From FEN-33 sp963768775 (lineage in GTDB: Archaea > Thermoplasmatota > Thermoplasmata > Methanomassiliicoccales > UBA472): a stretch of DNA of 64,000 nt. Location: NCBI GenBank assembly GCA_963768775.1, contig CAVYIY010000006.1:124001-188000 (forward strand), written 5' to 3'. How positions within the stretch are numbered: position 1 is the first letter of the stretch; each line of letters opens with the position of its first letter. Positions 46,067 through 55,473 of this stretch are shown piece after piece. Under the pieces are notes generated by a model. That model ran no database searches. It saw only the letters and a program-made list of their open reading frames with translations, and was not told where the DNA came from. Made by a program: the position numbers and the translations under genes.

Positions 46067-46264
46067 GTTTTCCTTTCTTCCAATTCCTCAATGATCTCGA
46101 GTTCGCGAGGAAGCATAGCGCCGCATACCCTTTCCCGATCGACATTTCGAAGGAATCGCGAACCCTTCAGAGCGATCAAAACCCGGTGGGTATCCTTAGG
46201 AGTCTTAAATATGTTAAGATAGAAGCAAAATTAACAATAATTTAACATCTGGGAAAGGTTTATT

Positions 46265-47931
46265 ATGCGACTAATCGTACGCCGAATGATGCCGGATGAA
46301 ACCGAGCCCTTGGTCATCATCGACAACGTTACCAAGATTTTCAGTGGCATCCCTGCATTAAGGGATGTCACAGCTACCATCTTCCCAGGCGAGGTGTTGG
46401 GGCTCATCGGACGCAGCGGCGCCGGAAAATCCGTTCTAATCAATATGTTGCGCGGCTCTCAGGATTACAGGCCGGACAGGGGTCGGGTGATTTATCGGGT
46501 CAATGTCTGCTCGAAATGCGGCTATGTGGATTTCCCGGTCCGCGACGCGAAATGCAAGAAGTGCAACGGCGATACGAGGATGCAGGACATCGATCTGTGG
46601 GCGTTGGACGAAAACGATCATCGGCGGTTGATGATCAAGAATCGCATCGCGATCATGCTGCAGCGTACCTTTGCCCTATTCGGCGATATGACCGTCATCG
46701 AGAACGTCTTCGAGGCTCTTGGGCAACAACTCTGAGGATAAGGCCAAGGTCGACAAGGCCATCGAGCTCCTGAAGGCAGTGAATCTGACCCATCGCACTA
46801 CCCATATCGCAAGGGACCTCTCGGGAGGGGAGAAGCAGCGCTGTGTGTTGGCCCGCCAGCTGGCACGGGACCCGCTTCTTTTCCTTGCCGACGAACCGAC
46901 GGGAACGCTCGATCCCCAGACAGCTGAGATCGTCCATCGGACCCTTGGTCGACTATACGAAGCAAAGCAAGATGTCCATGGTCGTTTCTTCTCACTGGCC
47001 CAAGGCGATCAACCGCCTATCGGATAAGGCGATCTGGCTCGAAGCCGGGGAGATGATGAAGATCGGGAATCCGGTGGATGTCACCAAGGAATTCATGATT
47101 GGATTCGCTCCAAAGGACCCTGAGCCGATCCCGGTCGGGGGGCCGATTGTGAAGGTGGAGGACGCCAAGAAGTACTACTATTCAATCGTCAGAGGCGTCG
47201 TGAAAGCGGTTGACGGTGTGACTTTCGACATAAACGAAAAGGAGATATTCGGCCTCGTGGGACTGAGCGGCGCTGGCAAGACGACCCTCTCCCGAATGAT
47301 ATCGGGAATCACGCCAGGGACCGGAGGGAAGGTGTCGGTGCGCATCGGGGACGATTGGATTGATATGTACGAGGTGGGAGAGATGGGGCGGGGGCGGGCT
47401 ACGCCTTACATCGGTGTCCTCCACCAGGAGTATTCGCTCTATCCGTTTGACACGGTCCTGCAGAACCTCACCGTCTGCATCGGCATGAAGATGCCTGCAG
47501 AGTTCGCCAAGATGAAGGCGATCCAGGTCTTGAGCAGCGTCGGATTCGAGCGCATGGATATCGAGCGCATTCTTTACGCATATCCAGATTCATTGAGCGT
47601 CGGCGAGAAGCAGCGTGTCGCCCTGGCGCAGGTATTGATTCGCGAACCGAGGATAGTCATCTTGGACGAGCCGACCGGAACTATGGACCCGATAACTAAG
47701 GTTTCGGTGGCAAAATCGGTGCTCAACGCGCGCAAGGAGCTGGCGGAAACGTTCATCATCGTCAGCCACGACATGGACTTCGTTACCGCATGTTGCGACC
47801 GTGCTTGCCTCATGAAGGGGGGCAAGGTGGTCGCCCTCGGGGATCCGAAGGTCGTCGTAGACCAAGTGTCCATCGACGAGATAGAGGAAATGAATCGTAC
47901 CAAGAGCGAGGCCTCAGGGGTAGGATTGTGA
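46265..47931 (+). CDS. atwA: Methyl-CoM reductase activation ATPase, component A2, two frame breaks
   Basis: AtwA is a double ABC ATPase needed for ATP-dependent reductive activation of Mcr. The first ATPase has G-R-S-G-A-G-K-S and L-S-G-G-E-K-Q-R, and contains the family-specific zinc insert C-S-K-C-G plus C-K-K-C-N. The second has G-L-S-G-A-G-K-T-T, L-S-V-G-E-K-Q-R and V-I-L-D-E-P-T-G-T-M-D. Frame shifts near 46.72 kb (extra T) and 46.94 kb split the first half; corrected length is about 550 residues. Its stop overlaps the mcrC start. ATG 46286 is another possible start. Confidence 0.9.
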
Positions 47932-48626
47932 AGCAGAGTATCGGCCGCTACACCAAGTTCGTGGAATGTCGCGAGTCCAAGGGTCTGGGGGTCGGGGGTG
48001 GACTGGCCCAAAGGGCGACGATATCCGAAAGCGGAAGGGACGTGGTGGCCATCGCCATGGGGCCGGGGAAGCGGCATATCACGAAGCCAGTCTGCGAGAT
48101 AACCTATGAGCTCCGGGAGATGGGGATCGATACCTCGGTCATCGTCATCAATGCTGGCGCCGGGGTGCCCCACGACGCACCCGACGTCTCGACCGGTTCG
48201 ACCTTCGGCTTGGACGAGATCGAGATACGCCGGATCGAGCAGTTCAAGCTGGCGATTATCCATCTGGGAAATGTCAAGAACCACATCATATACAAGGCCA
48301 GGCTGATCTTGAGGAATGTCGACATCCCTGCGATCGTGGTCTGCCAAGCCCCGGTGGACTTCGAGGACTTCGCCAGGATCGGCGTCAAGACCCGCCTGGT
48401 CATGCCCCGGCCGGAGAAGGTCGGCACCAGGGGAACGATCATGGACATCGTGACCGGAGTCATCCGCGGGGTGACATGTCCGCAGACCAAGCTCGATGAA
48501 ATCGTATCGAAGGTCAAACACAACCTATCCATCAAGGAGAACGAGATTTCGAGCCGCAAGTCCTTATCGAGCGAGGCCTACGGCAGCGGAAGAATGGAAG
48601 ATGCCCCGATCGATCCACCTTTCTGA
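47928..48626 (+). CDS. mcrC: Methyl-coenzyme M reductase operon protein C
   Basis: A 232-residue McrC, a component of the Mcr activation complex together with AtwA. Typical stretches are K-S-I-G-R-Y-T-K-F-V-E-C-R-E, A-I-A-M-G-P-G-K-R-H-I, V-I-N-A-G-A-G-V-P-H-D-A-P and A-R-I-G-V-K-T-R-L-V. The GTG start overlaps the atwA TGA by two bases. Placement with atwA instead of inside mcrBDGA fits a shared activation role. The frame is intact, unlike mcrBDGA. Confidence 0.93.
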   Translation: MKQSIGRYTKFVECRESKGLGVGGGLAQRATISESGRDVVAIAMGPGKRHITKPVCEITYELREMGIDTSVIVINAGAGVPHDAPDVSTGSTFGLDEIEIRRIEQFKLAIIHLGNVKNHIIYKARLILRNVDIPAIVVCQAPVDFEDFARIGVKTRLVMPRPEKVGTRGTIMDIVTGVIRGVTCPQTKLDEIVSKVKHNLSIKENEISSRKSLSSEAYGSGRMEDAPIDPPF

Positions 48627-48644
48627 ATGAGCATCGAGTTAGGA

Positions 48645-49217
48645 TCAGGACTTCTTGATATCAAAGCCGATCAAGTGGGTCCAGTGCTTGCCATTGGCAA
48701 AACCCAGCTTGTTGCGAATGTAGTCATCGGCAAGGGTCGATATGCTCCCGGAGGTGACGTTCTCCACCTCCTCGATCTCCTTCAGGTAGGGGAAATCCAT
48801 CTCCGGCAAGACGAAGAAGGGCTCCCCGACGGGCTTGACATCGGCATAGAGTATGAAATCTGGACTGACGTAACACACGTCATCCCGGCCTTTCATCTCC
48901 TTCATCCTTTCCTCGTTGAGCCATTCTCCCACCCTCTGCCCCGACTGATCGGAAATGTAAACAAGGTCGTGATCGTCTCCAAGGACGATTGACGAATTAT
49001 CGAGGATCATGACGAACTGCTCTTGCCGACGGAAACTCTCCCACACCCCTCGGTTCGTGAAGGGCATCAATCCTCCGCAGGCACCGTTCTTCTCGGCCTC
49101 AGTCTCCAGACCGATGATTGCGGACCTCAGCTCAGGGGTCAGCATCTCCACGGCGATGACACCGGAAAGTGACTCCACCCTTCTCTTCACCCTGGTCAGA
49201 ACCTGCTCTCGTTCCAT
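48645..49217 (-). CDS. Uncharacterised protein, paralogue of the 43.8-44.3 kb gene
   Basis: A 190-residue protein. Shared with its paralogue: N-R-G-V-W-E followed by F-V-M-I-L-D-N-S-S, F-I-L-Y-A-D-V-K-P, F-V-L-P-E-M-D-F-P and E-N-V-T-S-G-S-I-S. It starts at M-E-R-E-Q-V; GGATGG just before could act as ribosome site and contains a CCATCCATCC half-site. It faces mcrC tail to tail, exactly as its paralogue faces the mcrBDGA operon. No family recognised. Confidence 0.7.
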   Translation of the reverse strand: MEREQVLTRVKRRVESLSGVIAVEMLTPELRSAIIGLETEAEKNGACGGLMPFTNRGVWESFRRQEQFVMILDNSSIVLGDDHDLVYISDQSGQRVGEWLNEERMKEMKGRDDVCYVSPDFILYADVKPVGEPFFVLPEMDFPYLKEIEEVENVTSGSISTLADDYIRNKLGFANGKHWTHLIGFDIKKS

Positions 49218-49568
49218 CCATCCTTGAGTCCTCTGGCGCATACTTAAACAATTCCCAAGAAAGTCAATTGGAGATTGTGCCATCGAATCGACCGGATAGC
49301 ATTTTGCCATCGGCCGCGACGAATCTAATAGAAAAAGGATTCAATGAGCCAAAAGAGACACCTAAAATATCGCTGGATGAATCGCTCAACTGAAATGCTC
49401 GCTTGTCCCATAAACACTTTACCACTCTTACTTTTTTCATTACTATCTTTCTACTCTCCTAACTCGCCACATCATGTCATCGATCAACATCTGGCTAATC
49501 CTCAAATTATTGGTGAGTTGATGGTGAAGAGACGGTGAGTTGGTGGTTAGCAAGGGCAATTTCAATCA

Positions 49569-49613
49569 AATAGGAAAAGTGAGTCGTCTTCGTAAACCCA
49601 TCCTTTTCCTATT
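49569..49613. repeat. 11-base inverted repeat at the island border
   Basis: AATAGGAAAAG (49569-49579) and its reverse complement CTTTTCCTATT (49603-49613) flank 23 bases. It lies 40 bases before the first island gene and may be an operator or hairpin. The remaining gene-free stretch from 49311 is AT-rich and shows nothing else. Confidence 0.5.
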
Positions 49614-49652
49614 CGACATCTTTCCAAGAAGCTGTCAAGGGCGTAGCTTCAT

Positions 49653-50333
49653 TTGCACAGTCTAGTATTCAAAGATGTGAATGATCCACTCGCGGAAACA
49701 AGGAAGAAGCTGGAAGGCGCAAAGTACCATCTGCAACTCATGACAGATGCATATCCCGATAATCGCGATACTCTGGATTGGGAATTGGATGCGTTTCTTG
49801 TCAAAGCAAGAAGTTCACTCGATGTCATGCTTGAAGATGCCAATCGATTTTTCCATCTGGGGATTCCTCTAGCGGACAAGATGACACCCAACCTGTTTAG
49901 AGATAAAGCGAAGAAAGCGGGTGACGCCAAGGCGCAAGGATTCATAGACTGGTATGAAAAAGAAAAAACGAGCCTTTCTGGGGGGCGCATCTATAGTGTT
50001 CTGCTCAAGTACGATGGCATAAGGAATATCTCCGAACACAGGAGGGGCGCAGCGCCAGATAGAGCACAAATATCGATACCCAGTAGTGTGATGCTCGTGG
50101 ACGCAATAAGCGTCCAAAAACACAATGCAAGTGTCGACAAGATAGACTCAAACGGCAACCTGATAGAAGAGAAACGAGATGTGGCACATATTCCATCGAG
50201 AGCCGATCTGCCCCCCTTGGCCACAAAAGACTGGTTCTTTTCGCAACTACCTGGACAGAATGTCATTCAAGTGTGTCAGCAACTATTGGATAGGTTAGTT
50301 TCCTTCGTCAAAGATGCCGAGAAGCATTTGTGA
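49653..50333 (+). CDS. Unknown island protein with a HEPN-like R-N-x3-H motif
   Basis: About 226 residues, mostly helical. A helix pair A-F-L-V-K-A-R-S-S-L-D-V-M-L (about 51-64) precedes G-I-R-N-I-S-E-H-R-R near 120-129, which matches the R-x4-H signature of HEPN ribonucleases. The family call is inference from the motif and helix pattern only. The start may be TTG 49653 or GTG 49677. First gene of the accessory region, transcribed alone. Confidence 0.55.
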   Translation: MHSLVFKDVNDPLAETRKKLEGAKYHLQLMTDAYPDNRDTLDWELDAFLVKARSSLDVMLEDANRFFHLGIPLADKMTPNLFRDKAKKAGDAKAQGFIDWYEKEKTSLSGGRIYSVLLKYDGIRNISEHRRGAAPDRAQISIPSSVMLVDAISVQKHNASVDKIDSNGNLIEEKRDVAHIPSRADLPPLATKDWFFSQLPGQNVIQVCQQLLDRLVSFVKDAEKHL

Positions 50334-50589
50334 ACAGCGAATGGCCCCCAAATTTGCACTATGAGGCCTAAGAGACAAGCCTCAAGGTAGATCGACCAGA
50401 ATCTTTGACTATCCGCAGATATGCTTAGTTGTGGACAAGGTGGGATTTTTGTACAACAAGATGACTAGCTGACCACGGAAAATTTCCTAACTCGGAAATC
50501 TGCAACCCCGGGTTATGAATAAATAATCAAACGCTTTCCCTTTCTTTTCTTATGCAATAATTCATAACTGGAGGGATTAATCTTGAGTT

Positions 50590-50718
50590 GTGTCTGGAGA
50601 AGAAGTTTCAATTTTAAAGAGGGTTGAATATGCCTTGTTCCTTATTATCGGATTTATCCTGGTACCGATTGGATTGATATTAATTGCCTATAACCTGATA
50701 ATTGGGATCGCAACGTAG
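50590..50718 (+). CDS. Possible 42-residue membrane microprotein
   Basis: A GTG start, with GGAGGG about 15 bases upstream, opens a short frame whose residues 14-40 form one strongly hydrophobic helix (A-L-F-L-I-I-G-F-I-L-V-P), preceded by a charged head S-G-E-E-V. It ends in TAG. The rest of the 612-base gap 50334-50945 shows only AT-rich promoter-like sequence. Confidence 0.4.
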   Translation: MSGEEVSILKRVEYALFLIIGFILVPIGLILIAYNLIIGIAT

Positions 50719-50960
50719 TTCCAAGGCTTACTCTGTGACGACGCAGCAATGCTGACGTCTTCTTGACCCTAATCCTCCTTCGATTCTTCGTTGTGTCTTT
50801 GATCTGGGTTCCAAGATGAAACTGGAAGTCTAAAGAAAAAAGGCTTTCGATATTAAGAAATGAAGATTAAGTGTCAATTCCAGCTAGTTCTCACCTACTT
50901 TTGATTACCTAATCATCATGTTCTTAAACTGCTCGAAGAATTGCTTTGGCAGGAAGCATT

Positions 50961-51986
50961 ATGAAATGCCAAGAACCAGGCATTCATGAAAGCGTCCCAG
51001 TGGGGGATCAGCGAGATTGGGATTTCTTCCTTTCAGAAGATATTCTTCAAGGAGAAGAAGTGCCGTTCTATCTTCAATGGTCGGGAGAACCCCCTAAAGA
51101 AATTTCTTTGATTGCTACTGGCTTCACTTCAATTTCAAGATTGTTCAATACTCAAGGCGTTGAAGTGGGAGAGGATAAGGCAACTATTGAATCAGACAAA
51201 ATCATAACCAATGGATATCTGGGGGGGCTTCTTACCACGAAAGAAGTCGACGAGCCATTCGCGGAAGCCGCCTTGGAAGTAGCGATAAGAACCAACACGG
51301 GTGCAGGGTTCGTTAAGAAGGAAACAAGAATACTTTACTCAACGCGGGTCCAATCGATCGACATCCCGGCCAATGTCTCTCTTCCGATAGCCAAGGGAGT
51401 GCTTCCAGTCGAGGTCGTCTTATGTGGGAAGTCAACCGTGTTTGTTTCCATCAATGAGATCGAAGGTTCGAGTGTGGATCTTGTACTTCCGGACAGCGTT
51501 CTCACCGCCTTCGAGAAACTCTCCCAAGCGTTTATTGAAGGAATTAAGCCGCTGAAAGAGAAGTATCCTCAACATTCAGAGTTCTTTGAGGCCGTGCTCA
51601 ATCCTCAGAAGTATCGATCCTTTAAGGAGTTAAATGAGGACGTATCCGAAAAGACGAAAAGCCTGCAGTTTGACGAGAAACTGATGGAGGACATTAAGTT
51701 AATATTGATAGCTTCTTTCATCGGTCAGGTTTCCGTTAGGGAAGCTTTGCTTCTTCCCCTCTATGAGTACTTCCAATCGACGGCTGATACAAAGGTGTTC
51801 CTAGAATCCCCTTACCTCTGTGCTTCTATCCCCAAAGGAAAATCAACTCTTATCTGCAACCTCGAACTCGTCGATCTCCATAGGCGAAGAAACGGTCAGA
51901 CTTCCAGAATTGAAGTGAAATTCAGCAATGGGGACGAGCCCCTTATCTTGCCATTAAAAGAATTGATCAAGATCAGGAGGAGCTAG
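50961..51986 (+). CDS. Unknown protein, first of a two-gene operon
   Basis: About 341 residues, no family recognised. The N-terminal half is rich in beta strands with repeated V-x-L/I-x-V patterns; the middle (about 175-260) is helical and charged; the C-terminus again has strands ending P-L-I-L-P-L-K-E-L-I-K. No catalytic motif is obvious. ATG 50961 is preferred over 50946. The TAG stop directly touches the ATG of the next gene, so the two proteins probably act together. Confidence 0.65.
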   Translation: MKCQEPGIHESVPVGDQRDWDFFLSEDILQGEEVPFYLQWSGEPPKEISLIATGFTSISRLFNTQGVEVGEDKATIESDKIITNGYLGGLLTTKEVDEPFAEAALEVAIRTNTGAGFVKKETRILYSTRVQSIDIPANVSLPIAKGVLPVEVVLCGKSTVFVSINEIEGSSVDLVLPDSVLTAFEKLSQAFIEGIKPLKEKYPQHSEFFEAVLNPQKYRSFKELNEDVSEKTKSLQFDEKLMEDIKLILIASFIGQVSVREALLLPLYEYFQSTADTKVFLESPYLCASIPKGKSTLICNLELVDLHRRRNGQTSRIEVKFSNGDEPLILPLKELIKIRRS

Positions 51987-52976
51987 ATGACCATTCTGAA
52001 TAACTCCAAGGACCTCCTCGACCTATCGAAGGAGATTTCCAAAGCGCTTAAAGGAGAGAAAGATGAATGCCTGAGGCTCGAATGCGCGTATGGAGTAGGA
52101 ACGTATATCGCCACAATCAACATGGAAGGAAAGATAGCGAAACTCGCTAGCAAACTCCGCGCAGAGAAGGTGGCATTGCCAAGTCAGGGAGCATTTCAAG
52201 TCAATATCTTTGCGTTGAAACCAACATATCTGAAACTTAACGAAGCCGTGGCTTTAAAGAATGACCAGATATTGGTCGACCTTCCCCTCATCTACAAAAG
52301 GGATATCGAGGCATTCAGAATCGAGGTCAAATATCATATGGATAAGGAATGGCTAGATAGACTGGTCCATTGGAGAGCTCCCGCGGAACCCCTCAAGGAA
52401 GCTACGAAGTACCATCTTTCCGCTCAATTAGTTGATCCAAATGGTCTTGCAATGGGATTTAGAGAGGTCGACGTCGAAGATTATCCAATAGAGGCAAGAA
52501 TCCATATCCAGAAGGACATCTCCGCGGGCTTCCCCATCATGGAAGCCCTTGCCAAAATGCAATCACTTAATGACCAGATAAGCAATCTGAGGAACCCCCA
52601 CGGTTTTAAGGATCTGATGAGACTTCACCAAGAGCAGCTCCGCCTTCAGAAGAAGATCGAACGAGAGGATCCTACCGAGGCGCTGAAGCAGTTTTTATTG
52701 CTGCTGAGCCCCCAAAGGTTTCTGGATTACCTATCTACAGATGATAGAGATTTCTTCATTCACAATTGCGAATGGGGAGACTCCTTCATGAAGCACTCAG
52801 GGTCGATGGCAATTCCAGAAATGGTGAAAGTCATAACCACCGCAGATCTTAGTCTCAGTAAGTTTGCAGCAAAGGGGGTACTGACTTATGAGTCTGGCAA
52901 ATTCCTAAATGACATATCGGATATTGCGAGCAAGGAGGAAAAGAAGAAGGCTAAGCGCGGTACTCAACATACCTGA
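51987..52976 (+). CDS. Unknown protein, second of a two-gene operon
   Basis: A 329-residue protein, no family recognised. The first half has strand-rich sequence resembling its upstream partner in style (I-L-V-D-L-P-L-I-Y, F-R-I-E-V-K-Y-H); a central coiled segment (about 190-232, L-H-Q-E-Q-L-R-L-Q-K-K) follows, and the C-terminus ends in a Lys-rich helix. Its coding sequence starts at the base after the partner's stop. The pair is isolated between a possible membrane microprotein and a broken gene. Confidence 0.65.
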   Translation: MTILNNSKDLLDLSKEISKALKGEKDECLRLECAYGVGTYIATINMEGKIAKLASKLRAEKVALPSQGAFQVNIFALKPTYLKLNEAVALKNDQILVDLPLIYKRDIEAFRIEVKYHMDKEWLDRLVHWRAPAEPLKEATKYHLSAQLVDPNGLAMGFREVDVEDYPIEARIHIQKDISAGFPIMEALAKMQSLNDQISNLRNPHGFKDLMRLHQEQLRLQKKIEREDPTEALKQFLLLLSPQRFLDYLSTDDRDFFIHNCEWGDSFMKHSGSMAIPEMVKVITTADLSLSKFAAKGVLTYESGKFLNDISDIASKEEKKKAKRGTQHT

Positions 52977-53081
52977 AAACTGTCAAATCAGTTAGATCCG
53001 TCAAGATTTAATTTGCCAGATTGGGAATTTTCAAGTAGTGGCTAATATGGCATGGCCTGAACCGACCCTAGGTAACTTCTG

Positions 53082-53559
53082 ATGAGCAGTTACAACAACC
53101 TGATACATATTCGCTTGAGGAGTCAGGCGCACGGCCAAAATAATGTTCGTGGCTTCGATCGTAATCATCGCCAGTATTTTCCGGCACCAGCAACTTCTCC
53201 TAATGCTGAAATAGGTCCAGAACCAGCACGTTCAAATACGTACTATCAACTTGTCTGGATAATCAGAGGGATTAAGGACGAGTTGCGGTCTATCAAAAGA
53301 TGAGTTAGATCTTCTCTATTATTTGCTTAGACATGGTTGCCTGTCGGAAAAATCCTCGAAGAGGTATGAAGCGATAGTTCGTGATCTTGGGACCAAAATG
53401 GATGTTGATGCGACCCTCTTGTCGCTGTTAAATAGTCATCGCTATTTAAATCGAAAGAAGAAGGAATCATGGAATTATTGGGCGATTACTGGAGAAGCCA
53501 AAAGAGTCCTTCTATGGCATGATTATCGGGTACCTAGCGGGGGGAAGGTTCGTCTGTAA
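53082..53559 (+). CDS. Unknown small protein split by a frame break
   Basis: Two frames, 53082-53303 and about 53287-53559, overlap where one reads D-E-L-R-S-I-K-R-stop and the other S-K-D-E-L-D-L-L-Y-Y-L-L-R. Joining them gives about 158 residues with a disordered Pro/Asn-rich start and a winged-helix-like C-terminal half (R-Y-E-A-I-V-R-D-L-G, then Y-W-A-I-T-G-E-A-K-R-V). Real gene with an indel, or recently broken. No family recognised. Confidence 0.45.
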
Positions 53560-53651
53560 GCATCGTAAATTCAATTTGACAGTACTGATAAGAAGAAGCT
53601 AAAGGTTTTATAGCACCCTTATGATTGAGATTTTTAGGGGAACTAGTGAAA

Positions 53652-54152
53652 ATGAGCAAGGATGATGAGCCATTCGAGGGCGTTCTCGGCAACACGGTCG
53701 AACTGAGATTGCTGGATCATCTCTTGGCAACACCGAAAATGGATTTCAATGTGACTGAACTTGCAAGGGCAGCACGAATATCGCGTCCGTCAGTTGATGA
53801 GTCGATTAAAAAGTTCTTGCAATGGGGAATCGCACGCGTTACGGCGAAAAGAGGGAATATGAACTTCTACTCGATTAACGAAGAAAGCCCCATTGTCGAT
53901 GCGATTTATATCTTTAGCGATGCCATCATCGAAAAGATAAACCCCGAAGCCTTCGAGGAAGTAGACGCAACAATCGAGATTGTCGAAGCATCCTCCTTGT
54001 CTGGAGAAGCGATCCAATCAAAGTCATTCTGGACAATGAACTCTTCAGAGGGAATATTTACGACCAGCCAAGCTTGCAAGGCGACCTCTGATGCCATTGG
54101 ACTGTTGACCAAATATGACTCGACATCTGGAACTATGGGGTGTACTCAATGA
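53652..54152 (+). CDS. Winged-helix DNA-binding protein, possible island regulator
   Basis: About 166 residues. The N-terminal winged helix (N-V-T-E-L-A-R-A-A-R-I-S-R-P-S-V-D-E-S-I, about 33-52) resembles MarR/ArsR-like regulators; a variable C-terminus follows. ATG 53652 is used rather than the frame start at 53625. It lies 450 bases upstream of the ATGTTGCAT site array and could bind it, which is a guess. Its stop overlaps the next start by four bases. Confidence 0.65.
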   Translation: MSKDDEPFEGVLGNTVELRLLDHLLATPKMDFNVTELARAARISRPSVDESIKKFLQWGIARVTAKRGNMNFYSINEESPIVDAIYIFSDAIIEKINPEAFEEVDATIEIVEASSLSGEAIQSKSFWTMNSSEGIFTTSQACKATSDAIGLLTKYDSTSGTMGCTQ

Positions 54153-54565
54153 TTGGGAATTTGAATTGTGATCTAAAGGATTTGCTTGTCAAGGAGTTGG
54201 AGAACGTTGTCATGCGAATGAGAGAAACCCCTGATCCCTCTAGAAAGCTTTTCTTCTTCAGCGCAGCCTATGGAGTAACTGACCGTGTGGTTCGCATTCA
54301 GTATGACAGCGAACTGCTTGCCATCACTCATGTTCTGAGTACTGTTTACAATCAGTTCATGGCCCGCGGAAGCGCAATTGGTCAAGGTGAACGGGTTGTT
54401 CCGATCGAACCCGAAATGATGGTCAAGCTGGCCGATCTTACCGAGCAACTCGCGGAGCATATAAAGAAGGAAACGAGTCCGTATGACACTCTTCAAAGAT
54501 TTATTGAGCTAAGTTTCAGAACAACCGGTCCAGGATACTATATGCATATTATTGGTAAGTTCTGA
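54149..54565 (+). CDS. Unknown protein coupled to the winged-helix gene
   Basis: About 138 residues with no recognised family. It is alpha/beta with a central helix (M-M-V-K-L-A-D-L-T-E-Q-L-A-E-H-I). The ATG overlaps the regulator's TGA (ATGA), so both belong to one operon. No catalytic motif is visible. It may be a partner or sensor of the regulator. Confidence 0.55.
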   Translation: MIGNLNCDLKDLLVKELENVVMRMRETPDPSRKLFFFSAAYGVTDRVVRIQYDSELLAITHVLSTVYNQFMARGSAIGQGERVVPIEPEMMVKLADLTEQLAEHIKKETSPYDTLQRFIELSFRTTGPGYYMHIIGKF

Positions 54566-54599
54566 TTGATACGTAACATATAATGGATTGAAGACATGA

Positions 54600-54712
54600 A
54601 TGCAACATTACTGTATCAAATGTTGCATTCTACTCGCCATTTCGTAATTGTTTAAATATGAAATTCTGCTATATGTTGCATAATGCAACATAATAAATAC
54701 AATATGTTGCAT
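54600..54712. repeat. Array of five ATGTTGCAT sites before the recombinase gene
   Basis: ATGTTGCAT or its reverse complement ATGCAACAT occurs at 54600-54608, 54620-54628, 54673-54681, 54683-54691 and 54704-54712. The third and fourth form a 19-base palindrome with a one-base centre; the first two are inverted within a 12-base-arm repeat. Such an array fits an operator cluster, recombination arm sites or replication iterons. TATA-like sequence lies among them. Confidence 0.75.
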
Positions 54713-54732
54713 TTATTGAATGGTGGATTAGA

Positions 54733-55284
54733 TTGGGATCTCGCGATGATGCTCTCGGGGAAGAGCAGTACGAACAATTATTGCAAGCAGCCGACCCGAA
54801 AAGACCAGAGGAACTCCTCATCCTGTTGTTGGCAGGGGAACTGGGAATGAGAGAGGACGAGATTGCCCACCTTCAACGATCATGGCTTAATTATCAGAAA
54901 GGACAAATCATCATCCCCTCCATCAGCAAGGATGGATGGACCCCGAAGACCAGGTGGGGAGCTAGAACCATCTCGGCACTGACGGTGTCCAAGCGATCCT
55001 GGGACGCGATCAAAGGATACTTCACGATCTACGAGAAATTGGGGATCCACCGCATCACGGTCTATAGGATCGTGGTAAGAGTGGCAGAACGCTCCGGCCT
55101 TAAAGCAAGGGTTTACCCTCACTCCCTGAGAGCGACGGCGGCGACCCGCATCGCCTACAAGGTCAAAAATCCCCAGGTCCTTTGCGACTTTTTCGGCTGG
55201 GGACAGCTCAAGGTCGCACAATACTACGTCAGGCGGGCTGGCGGTCTCGCAGAGGAAGAATTGGAGAGGGCATTTGGTGACTGA
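54733..55284 (+). CDS. Tyrosine recombinase, catalytic domain only
   Basis: A 183-residue integrase-family protein. Visible active-site residues are the first Arg in G-E-L-G-M-R-E-D-E-I, H-x-x-R in Y-P-H-S-L-R-A-T-A-A, a late G-W-G position replacing the usual H/W box, and the nucleophilic Tyr in V-A-Q-Y-Y-V. The N-terminal core-binding domain of about 100 residues is absent, because the frame opens directly into the catalytic domain from a TTG start. It may be a minimal recombinase or a truncated one. Confidence 0.82.
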   Translation: MGSRDDALGEEQYEQLLQAADPKRPEELLILLLAGELGMREDEIAHLQRSWLNYQKGQIIIPSISKDGWTPKTRWGARTISALTVSKRSWDAIKGYFTIYEKLGIHRITVYRIVVRVAERSGLKARVYPHSLRATAATRIAYKVKNPQVLCDFFGWGQLKVAQYYVRRAGGLAEEELERAFGD

Positions 55285-55473
55285 TCGATACGGCATGAGT
55301 TTTTCCAATCTTGGAAACGCATTGCTATCATGGGAGAGACTTAATGATCAAATCATTTGTAACAGGAAAGATGTCCTTAACCCGTTGATTGCCTCCTGGA
55401 TGGGATGGGCTCGCTTCTGGTGGAACTGTTATTTAGTCATTCATCAATTATGAAGGGGAAGCAAGAGAGGAGC

